A stretch of DNA of 64,000 bases from CAJQQY01 sp964564545 (lineage in GTDB: Bacteria > Bacteroidota > Bacteroidia > Chitinophagales > Saprospiraceae). This document shows positions 63,759 to 64,000 of this stretch, in pieces (within the stretch, counting starts at the first letter, position 1; each line of letters starts with the position of its first letter). The notes under the pieces were generated by a model. That model worked only from the letters and a program-made list of their open reading frames with translations, had not been told where the DNA came from and did not search any database. A program made the position numbers and the translations under genes. The stretch spans positions 1-64,000 of the forward strand of contig CAZMBP010000092.1 of the NCBI GenBank assembly GCA_964564545.1, in the 5' to 3' direction.

Positions 63759-63785
63759 TTTTTTGACAAAAACTATCAAACGAAA

Positions 63786-64000
63786 ATGGATAAGCCATCT
63801 TTTATTCCTTACAAAAGCGCTCAATATGATGAAAAAGAAATGACTCAACGTAGTCATGACTTTTACCAAAATATGAATCTACGAAGATCCGTCAGAGATT
63901 ATTCTGATCGTGATGTTCCAAAGGAGGTGATCGAAAAAATTATCATGACTGCTTCAACGGCTCCTTCTGGTGCACATAAACAGCCTTGGACTTTTTGTGC
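63786..64000 (+). CDS. Nitroreductase family protein, 3' truncated
   Basis: The 71 visible residues begin MDKPSFIPYKSAQYDEKEMT. MNLRRSVRDYSDRDVPKEVI and TASTAPSGAHKQPWTF are the FMN-binding start of nitroreductases, with the APSGAHKQPW form seen in the iodotyrosine-deiodinase-like branch. The gene runs out of the window. Confidence 0.88.
   Translation, partial: MDKPSFIPYKSAQYDEKEMTQRSHDFYQNMNLRRSVRDYSDRDVPKEVIEKIIMTASTAPSGAHKQPWTFC

Overview
The window is about 64 kb of AT-rich chromosome from a member of the Bacteroidota. The evidence is a TonB-dependent receptor with an N-terminal carboxypeptidase-like domain, secreted proteins ending in type IX secretion sorting domains (a gliding-motility type C-terminus at 42.4 kb and a type A C-terminus at 51.6 kb), many lipoproteins, a DUF2911 protein, and dispersed palindromes of a kind common in this phylum. 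A saprospiral lineage is a guess only.

Left end (0-8.8 kb): a truncated haem-c/SGNH protein, a ThuA-like lipoprotein, an EamA transporter, a TonB-dependent receptor and a PcfJ-like protein. At 8.9-9.0 kb there is a tmRNA-like RNA with a complete tRNA-like domain and almost nothing between its two halves.

9.2-18.7 kb is the most distinctive region. Nearly every gene acts on ADP-ribose or NAD: three ADP-ribosylglycohydrolases, a NADAR protein, a macro-domain deacetylase, a nicotinamide phosphoribosyltransferase (NadV/NAMPT type), a short PRPP-synthetase-like enzyme, a small HAD protein and an NrtR-type Nudix regulator. Three 17-bp palindromes of one pattern lie before the synthetase gene (two) and before nrtR (one). 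A DUF4291 protein and an unrecognised 161-residue protein sit in the same run. ATGA overlaps join several of the genes, and a 0.37-kb element with nested inverted repeats interrupts the run. My inference is an ADP-ribose release and NAD rebuilding module controlled by NrtR.

18.7-30 kb: a GxxExxY (PD-(D/E)XK) gene between two copies of one palindrome; a methyltransferase; a DUF885 metallopeptidase-like lipoprotein; two tandem tiny membrane proteins with HxxxCxxC zinc motifs; lipoproteins, one with a detached 77-bp copy of its 3' end nearby; a sodium/solute symporter with a 43-residue companion; and a DUF2911 protein.

30-41.3 kb: a type 1 secretion set (TolC, C39-peptidase ABC exporter, HlyD protein) without a visible substrate; an M28 peptidase; a REP-associated transposase between its palindromes; a fatty acid desaturase; and RtcB.

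41.4-64 kb: a giant PKD-type secreted protein, an FG-GAP/CRTAC1 protein, two paralogous propeller lipoproteins, an amidase, an alphaproteobacterial-style histidyl-tRNA synthetase beside a tRNA-His lacking the usual G-1/C73, a cohesin-domain lipoprotein, tRNA-Leu(GAG), a SPOR-like secreted protein, an MlaE/MlaF pair, a short-chain dehydrogenase and the start of a nitroreductase. No CRISPR array, rRNA operon or prophage is visible.
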